In this document: positions 26,550 to 35,800 of the stretch, one piece after another
Numbering within the stretch: position 1 is the first letter of the stretch
Layout: every line of letters begins with the position of its first letter
From: Asticcacaulis sp. AND118
GTDB lineage: Bacteria > Pseudomonadota > Alphaproteobacteria > Caulobacterales > Caulobacteraceae
Direction: 5' to 3'
NCBI RefSeq assembly: GCF_020535245.1
Contig: NZ_CP084912.1
Span: 1 to 64,000 of the forward strand
Length of the DNA: 64,000 nucleotides
Made by a program: the position numbers and the translations under genes
The notes under the pieces: generated by a model
What the model saw: the letters and a program-made list of their open reading frames with translations, nothing else
What the model was told of the DNA's origin: nothing
Database searches by the model: none

Positions 26550-29228
26550 CTACATCTTGTACTGAAACGAGAGGTAATAGCTGGGGCCGGTGACGGCGGT
26601 CATCTGCCAGATATTGTCCTTCAGATAGTAGGCCTCTTCGGTTTCGCCGGTGATGTTCTGCGCCCCGAAGGACAGGCTGAGCTGCGGGTTAACCGTATAG
26701 CCCAGCACCACATCGACCTGCGTGCGATCCTTGATCACGTGCGTTTCGCGGGCAAAGAAGCTGTCGGCGGAATTTTGCAGATATTCCGAGCGATAGTTGG
26801 CCGAAACGCGGGCGCTGAACACCGAGTTTTCCCAGTAACCGGTCAGGTTGGCGGTGTTTTCGGAGAGGTTGCGCAACTGGAACTTGGCGCTCTTGTCCTG
26901 CGTCACGTGGGTGTAGTTGGCGATGACGCCGAAGCCGCTGACCGGGATCAGGCTGTCGAGCGACTGCTGCCAGTTGACCTCATAACCCTTGATCATGTTC
27001 TTCGACGGGTCGTTGGCCTTGACCGTGATGTCGTAGATGGCGCCGTTGGTCCCCACGCAGTCGGTGCCGTTGTCGCTCAAGGCAACGCCCTCGAAGCTGG
27101 CCGGGCAGACGAAGGTGTCGTAGGTGCCGTTCTTCACCTCTTTGGTGAAGGCGGCGAAGCTCAGGGCGTTGCCCTTGCCGTAGTACCATTCGATGCCGAG
27201 GTCGGCCTGATTGGCGGTCAGCGGCTTGAGGCTGGCTTCGCCGAGCGCGATCGAATAGGTGGTCACGCCGCCGGACACCGACGAATTGATGGTAGTGGCC
27301 AGGCTGGTGTTGGAGTCGAGGATCGGACGCACCAGCACCTTGGCCGCCGACGCGCGCACCAGCAGGTTCGGGCTCAGGTCGAAGACGAAGTTGGCCGAGG
27401 GCAGGACGTTATTATAGTCGGTGCCGGTCGAATAGGTGCCGGCGGCGATACGGACGTCGGCGCTGGAATTCGGGTTCGGCGTCGTCAGATAGCCGCTGAC
27501 CGTTTGCTTGGTCGCTTCGGAGCGCACGCCGACATTACCGCGGAAGGGCACGCTGAAAACCTCACCCTTCAGATCGGCCAGGAAATAGACCGACTTGACG
27601 TCGCGGCCGAGGCTGTAGGTGGCTTCCGGCGCGAATTGCAGCGGAATGGTCACGCCTTCCTTGGCCAGCATTTCGCGATAGCCGACGATGTCGGGGGTAA
27701 CCCAGCCGTCGTGGAAGCCGCCTTCGCCGTCAAGAAAGCCGGACACGGCGTCCGCCGTCGTCATCGCCGGGGTGAAGGCCGCCGTCGGATAGTAGCCGAG
27801 CACCAGACGGTCGCGACGGTGGCGCAGGCGGTTAAAGTTTTCCTTCTTGTACTTCAGGCCGAAGCTGACCGATTGCAGCACGCCCTGATCGATCCAGTAT
27901 TTGGCGTCGAGCTGACCCGAGGTCTCGTCGGTGTCGTTATGCGTCATACCGCCGTTCGGATATTCGTTGCGCGTCAGCTTCGAGAAGGCGTAGGAGGCGG
28001 GGTCTGCCAGATTGACCGACGTGGTGAATTTCACGTTCGCCGGGTCGGACATGTCGAGCGTCGCCGAAGGAATGGCGATGGCCAGGATGGCGGCCTCTTC
28101 GGTCAGATACGACTTGCCCTCGGTATAGTTGAGCACGCCCTTGATCGTCAGCTTGTCGATGCCGGTATATTTGAAGTCCGCCGTATAGGCCGATGAGGTC
28201 AGGTCGCGCGTTTCGAGCTGACGATTGTTTTCCATCGAGAAGTTGTTGGCCACGATCTTGGTCGCCAGACCGTCCTTCACCTCGTTGACCTGAATGGTGC
28301 CGAGGCCGCCGAACAGAAAAACCTGCTGATTGACGTCGTAGGTGGTGTAGTCGTGCGAATAGACGGCGGTGAAACCGATATCCGTATAGGCGTTGGGCTT
28401 GTACTGAACGGCGGCGTTAAGCTGTGCGCGTTCGGTCTCGCGATCGATGCGGCGGTAGCGGGGGCGGCGCGGCACGGTCGTGCCGGCGGGCACGGCCACC
28501 GAACCGGCGGCGTAGGTGTTGCTCGACGTCGTTGTGTACCAGCGGTCCATGAAGCTGTAGTCGGCGCGGTCGGTCAGCTTCTGATAGCCGCCGCCCACGA
28601 ACAGGCCCAGCTTGCCGTCCAGAAACTGATCGGCGTAAGTGAAGGTCAGCTTCGGCGTCATGTCGCCGTCGGCCAGTTCGGATTTCTGCGCCTTGGCGGC
28701 GAAGACCAGCTTGCGGCCCTTGAGGTTCAGCGGACGCACCGTATCGATGTTTACGGTGCCGGCCAGGCCGCCGGCGTCCATATCGGCGGTCGGCGATTTG
28801 ATGACCTGAATGCCGGAGGCCAGTTCGGTCTGGATCACATCATAACGGAAGCCGTCGGTGAAGTTGGCGGTCTTGAAGGTCTGGCCGTTGACGGTCGTAT
28901 AGGCGTATTGCGGGCCGAGGCCGCGCACGCTGATCGTCGCACCGCGTCCGTTGACATTGCCGATCTGCACGCCCGGAATGCGCTGGATGGCTTCGGCGAT
29001 GTTTTCCGACGGAAACTTGCCGATGTCTTCGGCCGAAATACCGTCAGACACGCGGATATCGTTCTTCTTGACCTTGAGCGCGTCGGCAAGGCTCTTTTTG
29101 AAGCCGACGATGACCATTTCCTGAATGTCTTCTGCCGGTGCAGGCTCGGTCGTCTGGGCAAAGACGGAAGAGGCCAGTAATACCCCGGACAGGGCCGTGC
29201 TCACCAAAGCATAGTGTTTGAACGCCAT
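26550..29228 (-). CDS. TonB-dependent receptor of the GlcNAc locus
   Basis: The 892-residue receptor starts at the ATG at 29228 (GGGGATAAGACT before it), which opens a signal peptide ending SVFAQTT; an upstream in-frame ATG at 29273 is unlikely. It contains a TonB-box-like EMVIVGFKKSL, a plug (about 45-190, FPSENIAEAIQRIPGVQIG, DADAGG-like segment MDAGGLAGTVNID) and a barrel. It would bring GlcNAc-ended oligosaccharides through the outer membrane for GH89 in the periplasm. It is the probable first gene of the operon with GH89, NagX and the kinase. An operator-like palindrome at 29378-29395 lies about 150 bp upstream. The substrate is inferred from context. Confidence 0.9.
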   Translation of the reverse strand: MAFKHYALVSTALSGVLLASSVFAQTTEPAPAEDIQEMVIVGFKKSLADALKVKKNDIRVSDGISAEDIGKFPSENIAEAIQRIPGVQIGNVNGRGATISVRGLGPQYAYTTVNGQTFKTANFTDGFRYDVIQTELASGIQVIKSPTADMDAGGLAGTVNIDTVRPLNLKGRKLVFAAKAQKSELADGDMTPKLTFTYADQFLDGKLGLFVGGGYQKLTDRADYSFMDRWYTTTSSNTYAAGSVAVPAGTTVPRRPRYRRIDRETERAQLNAAVQYKPNAYTDIGFTAVYSHDYTTYDVNQQVFLFGGLGTIQVNEVKDGLATKIVANNFSMENNRQLETRDLTSSAYTADFKYTGIDKLTIKGVLNYTEGKSYLTEEAAILAIAIPSATLDMSDPANVKFTTSVNLADPASYAFSKLTRNEYPNGGMTHNDTDETSGQLDAKYWIDQGVLQSVSFGLKYKKENFNRLRHRRDRLVLGYYPTAAFTPAMTTADAVSGFLDGEGGFHDGWVTPDIVGYREMLAKEGVTIPLQFAPEATYSLGRDVKSVYFLADLKGEVFSVPFRGNVGVRSEATKQTVSGYLTTPNPNSSADVRIAAGTYSTGTDYNNVLPSANFVFDLSPNLLVRASAAKVLVRPILDSNTSLATTINSSVSGGVTTYSIALGEASLKPLTANQADLGIEWYYGKGNALSFAAFTKEVKNGTYDTFVCPASFEGVALSDNGTDCVGTNGAIYDITVKANDPSKNMIKGYEVNWQQSLDSLIPVSGFGVIANYTHVTQDKSAKFQLRNLSENTANLTGYWENSVFSARVSANYRSEYLQNSADSFFARETHVIKDRTQVDVVLGYTVNPQLSLSFGAQNITGETEEAYYLKDNIWQMTAVTGPSYYLSFQYKM

Positions 29229-29377
29229 AGTCTTATCCCCTGAATTCGGGCGCAGTTGCGCCGCCGGAGACACGTGGGTCCCCGCTGATCATCTGAAACG
29301 GTGCTGGAAGCAGTCGCGTTGTTCACGAAGTGCGCGGGTCGTGGAACGCTGTTTGCTGTGGATGACTATGAGCGCAA

Positions 29378-29395
29378 AAATTGGCCTGTCAATTT
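29378..29395. promoter_or_regulatory. GntR-type operator before the receptor gene
   Basis: AAATTGG-CCTG-TCAATTT agrees at 13 of 14 arm positions with the perfect palindrome at 30591-30608. A further half-site, CCAATT, lies at 29427-29432. It is the only strong copy near the receptor promoter, which suggests direct control of the GlcNAc operon by one of the two GntR proteins. Confidence 0.6.
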
Positions 29396-29616
29396 CAATA
29401 TTCACATTTGTGACGTTTTTTGTAGGCCAATTCAGAAAATTTCATTGATTTCGCAAGCGCAAAAAATGAAATATCTATAAATTACAATGACAAAATAAAG
29501 ATATTTCGTATACAAAGCGGTCAACCAAACAACGCGCATTCTGATTTTGTGTCACATAAATAACACGACGACACTTTGGCACTTGCGTTCCAAGCGGGTT
29601 TCGCAGTTATTCTCGC

Positions 29617-29656
29617 ATTGGTTGGCCAATGAAGGGCTCCGGATTGGCCAACCATT
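29617..29656. promoter_or_regulatory. Two GntR-type operators before the FCD-type regulator
   Basis: ATTGG-TTGG-CCAAT (29617-29630, perfect arms) and ATTGG-CCAA-CCATT (29643-29656, one mismatch) lie 50-90 bp before the regulator start. They have the same ATTGG-N4-CCAAT layout as the sites at 29378 and 30551-30608. Self-control by the downstream regulator, or cross-control by the second one, is likely. Confidence 0.6.
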
Positions 29657-29703
29657 TGGGTATCTCCACCGCGTCCGGTTGACCGGAATTCGAATGACGG
29701 GTT

Positions 29704-30519
29704 ATGGCTTTGAAAGCGACTGTAAAACAGGGCAGGACTCCGCCGATGGCAAATGATGAGGTCGTTACGGATCAGATCCGCTCCGAGCGCGATCTGCGGG
29801 CCTATCAGGTCATCGGCAAGTCGTTGCTGGAGCGCATCCGTTCGGGTGAGTTCCGCACGACGGGCAAGCTGCCGACCGAGCGCGATCTGGCCGAGGTTTA
29901 CGGCGTCGGCCGCGCGGTCATCCGCGATGCGCTGGTCATGCTCGAAGTCAAGGGACTGGTTCAGTCGCGTCAGGGCTCCGGCATCTATATCACGCGCCAC
30001 GCCTATGAGAGCGAAGGCGATGTGGTCGAAGAGACGCCAGGCGGAGATCCCGACCGCGTTTCGCCGCCGAATCCGTCGGACCTGATGGCCGCGCACCAGT
30101 GGCTTGACAGCCAGATCGCCCGGCAGGCGGCTTCGCGCATCGACGAAGACGGTATGGTGGCGGTCGAGAAAGCGCTGGAGGCCCTGACCACTTCGCTGAT
30201 TACCGAGGAGTATAACGGGCTGAACCTGCGCTTCCACCGCGCCATAGCGCTGGCGGCGCATAATTCGGAATTCGTGGTGATGGCCGATCAGATGTGGCGC
30301 CGCCGCGAGCAGTCGCCGGCGTTCAAGAACCTGTCGGCCCTGCTGTGCGGGGAACGCTACCGCGCCATCCTGCTGGCCGATCACCGCCGCACGGTGAGTT
30401 TTCTGCATCGCGGCGATGGCGAAGGCGCGCATTACGCCATGTGGCACCACTACGAAAACCTGAAGGCCGCCATGGCCGTCAGCGAAGCCCTGCCGCAGAT
30501 CCGCCCCGTAAACTCATAG
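29704..30519 (+). CDS. GntR-family regulator, FadR/FCD subfamily
   Basis: The protein of 271 residues (257 if the ATG at 29746 is used) has an N-terminal winged helix (about 30-100; GKLPTERDLAEVYGVGRAVIRDALVMLEVKG, then QSRQGSGIYI) and a helical FCD ligand-binding domain (about 125-245) with the family's Asp/Glu and His pattern (LNLRFHRAIALAAHN). Members usually bind small sugar acids or amino sugars and repress uptake genes. It is divergent from the GlcNAc receptor and carries two operator palindromes in front. ATTGG-N4-CCAAT has the layout known for UxuR/FadR-type sites, so this protein is a good candidate for binding them. The effector is not known. Confidence 0.88.
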   Translation: MALKATVKQGRTPPMANDEVVTDQIRSERDLRAYQVIGKSLLERIRSGEFRTTGKLPTERDLAEVYGVGRAVIRDALVMLEVKGLVQSRQGSGIYITRHAYESEGDVVEETPGGDPDRVSPPNPSDLMAAHQWLDSQIARQAASRIDEDGMVAVEKALEALTTSLITEEYNGLNLRFHRAIALAAHNSEFVVMADQMWRRREQSPAFKNLSALLCGERYRAILLADHRRTVSFLHRGDGEGAHYAMWHHYENLKAAMAVSEALPQIRPVNS

Positions 30520-30550
30520 GTGCCTGCCTAGATTGGGCGCATCGCGATTT

Positions 30551-30608
30551 AAATTGACAAACCAATCTAACGTTTCATAGTTGATTTTGCAAATTGGTTT
30601 TCCAATTT
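30551..30608. promoter_or_regulatory. Two GntR-type operators before the HutC-type regulator
   Basis: AAATTGG-TTTT-CCAATTT (30591-30608) is a perfect 7+7 palindrome ending 17 bp before the GTG start. AAATTGA-CAAA-CCAATCT (30551-30568) is a weaker copy exactly 40 bp upstream, about four helical turns, so cooperative binding is possible. Confidence 0.65.
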
Positions 30609-30625
30609 AGCGTGTCGTTTTTCGG

Positions 30626-31429
30626 GTGCAGATGATGAGCGGTCCGGCTTTACAATTCAGAGATCCTCAGTCGGTGCTGGCCTCGCCGGTATGGAGCGGA
30701 CTGCGCGCCGCGCTCAACAAGGGCGATCGTCAGCCTTTGCACCTTCAGTTGACGCGCCTGCTGCGTGAGACGATCACCCGCGCGGACATGGTGGCCGAAG
30801 AGCCTATCCCGCCCGAACGGCAACTGGCCGAGGCGCTGGACGTATCGCGCGTGACGGTGCGCAAGGCCCTGACCCAGTTGACTGGCGAAGGTCTGCTCAA
30901 TCGTCGCCGCGGTGCAGGTACGTTTGTCGCCCCGCGGATCGAAAAGAACTTCAGTCATCTGACCTCGTTCTCCGAAGACATGTTGTCGCGCGGCCACCGG
31001 CCCAGCTCACAATGGCTGGACAAGACCCACAGCATGGTGACGCCGGACGAGGCGCTGGCGCTCGGTCTGTCACCGGGGTCGCGCGTGGCGCGTCTGCGCC
31101 GCCTGCGTTTTGCCGACGATGAGGCCGTGGCCATCGAATCCACCGTCCTGCCGGCCTATGTCCTGCCCGATCTCGCCGCGGTGACGCACTCGCTTTACGA
31201 CGTGCTGGCGCGCGGCGGTTTTCGCCCGACGCGCGGTCTGCAAAGACTGCGAGCCGTCATCCTCACCCCGGCGCAGGCCGAACTGCTTAACGTCGCCGAA
31301 GGCTCCGCCGGTCTGCATATCGAGCGGCGCGGCTATCTGCCGGACGGACGGGTGTGCGAAATCAATCACTCCGTCTATCGCGGCGACGCCTACGACGTGG
31401 TGGCTGAGGTCCACGCCTTCGGCGAATAG
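30626..31429 (+). CDS. GntR-family regulator, HutC subfamily (NagR/NagQ-like)
   Basis: The protein of about 265 residues has a winged helix (about 35-105; PIPPERQLAEALDVSRVTVRKALTQL, then RRRGAGTFVAP) and a UTRA effector domain (about 115-265; SFSEDMLSRGHRPSS, ARLRRLRFADDEAVAIES, LHIERRGYLPDGRV). HutC-type regulators of GlcNAc genes sense GlcN-6-P or GlcNAc-6-P, and that role fits this locus, but it is inferred. The start is a GTG at 30626, with ATGs at 30632 and 30635 as alternatives; none has a strong ribosome site. Two operators lie immediately upstream, which suggests autoregulation. It converges with the phosphatase gene, 14 bp apart. Confidence 0.85.
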   Translation: MQMMSGPALQFRDPQSVLASPVWSGLRAALNKGDRQPLHLQLTRLLRETITRADMVAEEPIPPERQLAEALDVSRVTVRKALTQLTGEGLLNRRRGAGTFVAPRIEKNFSHLTSFSEDMLSRGHRPSSQWLDKTHSMVTPDEALALGLSPGSRVARLRRLRFADDEAVAIESTVLPAYVLPDLAAVTHSLYDVLARGGFRPTRGLQRLRAVILTPAQAELLNVAEGSAGLHIERRGYLPDGRVCEINHSVYRGDAYDVVAEVHAFGE

Positions 31430-31443
31430 CCGCGCCGTTGCCG

Positions 31444-32814
31444 TTATTGCGCCAGATCGCCGTTGGTGTTCTTTTTCTTGCCCGGCGTCCACAGTTCGGG
31501 TGTGGCCGGCTTCATCTCGATGCGCGTCTTGCGGCCCTTCGCATCTTTTTGCAGGGCGAAGGCGTCGTAGAGCACGCCATTGGCGGTATAGGCCTTATAG
31601 GTCAGGCGATCGCCTTCAACGGTCAGATGCTGGAACAACTGGGTGCGCGACGCCTTGCGGTCGGCCCACGACAGATCGGAGACGGAATACATCTTCGGAC
31701 CGGCGACCGAGACGACATAGACGGTGGCGTCAGCATCGGGGCGGGCTTCGCCCTTGGGCGTCGGGGCGGCGCCGCGCGCATAGCCGTGGTCGTGGCCTTG
31801 CAACAGGAGATCGACCTTATACTTGTCGATCAGGGGCTTGAGCGCGTCGCGCACGCGCGGATTATCGCGGTCGGGCTCGGACGAATAGAGCGGGAAGTGC
31901 AGGCTGATCACCGTCCAGCGGTTCGGATTGTTGGCCAGAATCTTGTCGAGCCACGCCACCTGCGCCGCGCGTTCGGCTTCATCGCCGTGCAGCAACGGCG
32001 CATCGACCGAGATCAGGCGCACGCCCTGATAGTCGACGTAGAAGGCGGTTTCCTTCAGCTTGGCGCGGCCTTCGGGGCCATTTTCCGGCAGGGTGTATTG
32101 CGGCCGCCATTGGGGCGACAGGCGCGCCCCGGTATCGTCTATGGGGCGGCCATATTCGTGATTGCCGGGCGTCATGATCGAGGGTGTCTGGGCGTGGATG
32201 AAGCCGCCGGCGGCGAACCATTCGCCCCATTCCTTATCGGCGCTATGACGGTTGATCAGGTCGCCGGCGTGCAGCATGAAGGCGGCCTTGCCGTCTTCGC
32301 GCAACGCCTCGCGCAAAACGCGCGACCAGTGCTCCCACACATTGTTCTGGGCGTCGCCCAGATAGATGAAGCTGAATTTTTCACCGGATTTTCCGGCGGT
32401 AGAAAACTGGAACCATTCCGACCAGTGCGTGCCGTCGCCGACGCGATAGACGTAGCGGGTCGAGGGCATCAGGCCCTTCAATACCACGGAATTATAGGTC
32501 GCCTGAAAGCCGGTCTGTTCCTGCACGTCAAGGGTCAGGTTTTCGCTTCTGGCGTCGACCTCGCGCGTGCGGTTCACAAAGTCCGGACCGGCTTCGGAGA
32601 CCGCAAACTGCACCTTGCCCGGCGCGCTGCCCGCCGCCTGACGCCAGGTGATGGCCATTTCGTGCTGCGGGTCAGCGGTCAGGTTGAGAATAATGCGTTC
32701 GGGCTGCGCGGTGGCGGCGGCCAACGGCTCGGCAGCCGTTTGGGCGGACGTGACGCTGGCGAGGGTCAGCCACGACACCGCCGCGATCAGAGGGAATTTC
32801 ATGAGGCGTTTCAC
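31444..32814 (-). CDS. Secreted metallophosphatase, purple-acid-phosphatase-like
   Basis: The 456-residue protein has a signal peptide (to about TSAQTA, residue 25), an N-terminal fibronectin-like domain (about 38-140; MAITWRQAAG, TRYVYRVGD) and a calcineurin-like metallophosphoesterase domain (about 145-400). The metal-binding blocks are visible: FIYLGDAQNN, MLHAGDLI, MTPGNHEYG, ISLHFPLYS and LLLQGHDHGYARG. This layout matches bacterial purple-acid-type phosphatases that release phosphate from organic esters in the periplasm or outside. The start is a GTG at 32814 with AAAGAG close before it; an ATG at 32802 is the alternative. It follows the STN receptor gene by 71 bp, past a terminator. 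The link to the receptor suggests use of phosphorylated compounds. Confidence 0.88.
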   Translation of the reverse strand: MKRLMKFPLIAAVSWLTLASVTSAQTAAEPLAAATAQPERIILNLTADPQHEMAITWRQAAGSAPGKVQFAVSEAGPDFVNRTREVDARSENLTLDVQEQTGFQATYNSVVLKGLMPSTRYVYRVGDGTHWSEWFQFSTAGKSGEKFSFIYLGDAQNNVWEHWSRVLREALREDGKAAFMLHAGDLINRHSADKEWGEWFAAGGFIHAQTPSIMTPGNHEYGRPIDDTGARLSPQWRPQYTLPENGPEGRAKLKETAFYVDYQGVRLISVDAPLLHGDEAERAAQVAWLDKILANNPNRWTVISLHFPLYSSEPDRDNPRVRDALKPLIDKYKVDLLLQGHDHGYARGAAPTPKGEARPDADATVYVVSVAGPKMYSVSDLSWADRKASRTQLFQHLTVEGDRLTYKAYTANGVLYDAFALQKDAKGRKTRIEMKPATPELWTPGKKKNTNGDLAQ

Positions 32815-32828
32815 GGGGCTCTTTCACG

Positions 32829-32866
32829 AAAAAGGGCGGCAACCGCCCTCACGGAAGGTTGCCGCC
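32829..32866 (-). terminator. Rho-independent terminator after the STN receptor
   Basis: On the minus strand GGCGGCAACC pairs perfectly with GGTTGCCGCC over a 12-nt loop and is followed by C and five T residues. It ends the receptor transcript, or attenuates it before the phosphatase gene. Confidence 0.85.
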
Positions 32867-32885
32867 AGTTTCTGGGGACACTTTA

Positions 32886-35800
32886 TCAGTAACGGTAGTT
32901 GAAGCTCAGGCTGACGGTGCGGCCGTTCTTGACGAAGGCGCGCGAGGAAGCTTCCGTCGGACCGTAGGACAGCCAGTAGGTGTGCTCGTCGAACATGTTC
33001 TGGACGTTGAGGCTGACGGTCGCTTTGTCCGTCAGGTTACGGCGCAGGTTCGCATCGACGAAGGTGTAGTCCTGCTCATACGGATTGTTGCCGAAATCCT
33101 GAATGCCGTTGAGCATTTCCGACTGATGGTTGACGGCCAGATAGCCTTCCCAGCCGTACTTTTCGTAGAACAGTTCGAGATTGTAGACGCGCTCCGGCGT
33201 TTCCATCAACGGCAGCTTGTAGCCGTCCGGGTGCCAGCTCATGCCGGTGACGGCTTCCGAAGTCTGGAAGGTGCCGTTGAACGACACGCCCAGACCGTCG
33301 AAAGGCGAGGGCAGCCAGTGCAGGATCTGACGGGCGCTGATCTCGACACCCTGCACTTTGGCCTTTTTACCGTTATTGGCCATGGTGATGAGGACGCCGT
33401 TCGGGTCTTCGTTTTCACCTGCCGTACCGTTACGGATGTTGGACGAGGACGAGCGGAACAGGAAGTTCCGGATGTCCTTGTAATAGGCCGCGACCGAATA
33501 GGCGCCGGTCTTGCCGTTATACCACTCCAGCGACACGTCGAAATTGGTCGCCTTCATCGGCTTCAGGTCGGGATTGCCCTTCTCGATGGCCACCAGTTGC
33601 CATTCGGCCACCGGGTTCTGCGTGCCGTTACCGTCCGGGTCGGTGTTGTAGCTATATTCTTCCGCCGAACTCATGCGGGCAATGTCCGGGCGGGCGAAGC
33701 TGGTCCAGATGGCACCACGCAGGATGACGTCGGGCCGCAGGCGGTAATTGGCGTGGATCGACGGCAGGACGTTGGTGAATTCGCTTTCGGTTTCCGAATA
33801 CTGGTTGCCGCGCTTCGGGTCCATCATCCACGCGCGGACGAGGTTCTCGGTCTTTTCGACGCGCACGCCCCCGATCAGGTTGAGCTTGCCGAACTGGGCC
33901 TCCGCCATGGCGTAGGCCGCGGTGACCTTTTCGTCGAAACCGAAGCTGTCCTCGTCGGAAATGGTCGCCTCATCCGGCGTCAGGGCGTCGCCGTCGAAGA
34001 AGGTCGAGGTGCCCGCCGTGGCGCGCGCCAGTTCGGCCAGCATCTTGTCGTCGTCGAGCACGATGCCGAGGCGATGATCGCCGCTGTACTGTCCGTCGAA
34101 CAAGCTGGTGACCGGTGTGCCGTAGAAGGGTGCGAAATCGGCCAGGGTGCCATTATTGTCGAGGTTGAGGAACGAGCCTTCGAACTTGGTGCGGTCCGAT
34201 TTGTAGATCTTGGCCCCGCCCTTCACGTTGCGCAGCCAGTCGTGATCGAACGCATAGGTCAGATTGATCTGGGCCTGTTTCAGGTCTTCCTTGACCGCCG
34301 ACACACCGGCTTCGAGACCGGCAAAGGCGAAGTTGGCCGGATCGTGGACGGCCTTCATGCCCGCGTCGTTCAGCACCCACTTGGGGTAGCGGGAATCGGC
34401 GCGGTTATCGACGCCGACGCCATTGTTGCCGAGCCAGTGATACTTGTCCGAGCGGAATTCCAACTCATATTCGCCATCGGCCTGATCCTCGGACTTCGAG
34501 GTCGAAAGGTCGTAATCGACCGTCAGACTGCCGAAGCGGCTCTTGCCGCCGAAGTTCAGCGACGACAACAGGCCGGTCGAATAGCTGCCCTCCCAGAAAC
34601 GCCGCAGGCGGAAGCCCTGCGGGTCCCACACGCCCGACGCGCCGTCGAGCGAATAGAGCGACTTGGTCGACTTGTCCTTGTCGGTGATGACGCCGTCCTT
34701 GTCGCGGTCGACGATCTGCGCCGTCGTGTAGCCGTAGATCTTGCCGCGGCTGTCCGAGCCGATGATCATCTGGTCCGGCGTCTTCAGCGTCTTGTCGGTC
34801 TTGTTGACCTGCGACAGGCGCGTCGAGAACTGACCCGTATCGTTACGGAAGTTCAGGCGCGTGGAAAATTCCTTTTCCTTGTATTCGTTATAGGTGCCGC
34901 GCAGGTGGAAGTCGTGGTCGTCGCCGCGCCAGTCGAGGGACGAGTTGATGCCCTTGCGCTCGATCTCGGTATGGCCCGTGGCGATCTGCATGCCGCGGAA
35001 GACGAAATCGTTCAGATCGGCGTCCAGCGTTTCCGAATTGGAATACCAGGTGCGCGGCTGGCTGTCGCCATCGCCGCCGTTTTCCTCGAACTGCGTCTTG
35101 CGCTTGGCGTAGGAGGCCGTGACGAACAGACCCAGACGATCGGAGAACTGACGGCCGAAGGACACCGAGGCCTTGCCGGAGGTCGGGTTGTCGAACTTGT
35201 CCATCACCGCGCCCTGTACGGCGACGCCGAAGAAGAGCGGCTTGACGTTGAAGGCGGTCGGCGTGTCGATCTCGACCGTGCCGCCCAGCGCGTCGCCGTC
35301 CATGTTCGGCATAATGGTCTTGTGCACCGTAATGCCGGCAATGCCTTCGGGCGGCAGGAAGCTGAGGCGGACGCCGCGATAGAACTGCGCGTCGCGCGAC
35401 CCCGCGCCCGACATCTTCACGCCGTTCATGGTGTAGTTGTTCAGTTCGGTCGACAGGCCGCGCACGGTGATGCGGTCGCCTTCACCGGTGCGGGCATCGC
35501 GCACGGCGTTGACGCCCGGCACTTTTGCGAGGGCTTCGGCGACGTTTTCGACCGGCAGGCGGCCCATGTCATCGGCGCTGACGCGATCCGAGACGTTCTT
35601 GTTACGTCGCTTGTCTTCCAGCGAGTCGAGCATGGCCCCGCGATAGCCGCGCACCACGATGGTTTCAGGTTCTTCGACCACCACGGCGGCGGTGTTCGAG
35701 GGTGTGGCCGCCGAAGCGGTCGCGCCGGCCTTGCGCAGGATGACCGAGCCGTCGCGGATGTCGGCGCTCAGGCCCGTCCCGGCCAGCAGCGCCTCAAGCG

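Noticed and set aside
26517-28196. Long open frame of 559 codons on the plus strand
   Set aside because: It lies fully antisense to the receptor at 26550-29228, has no domain or ribosome site, and such frames are common opposite GC-rich genes.
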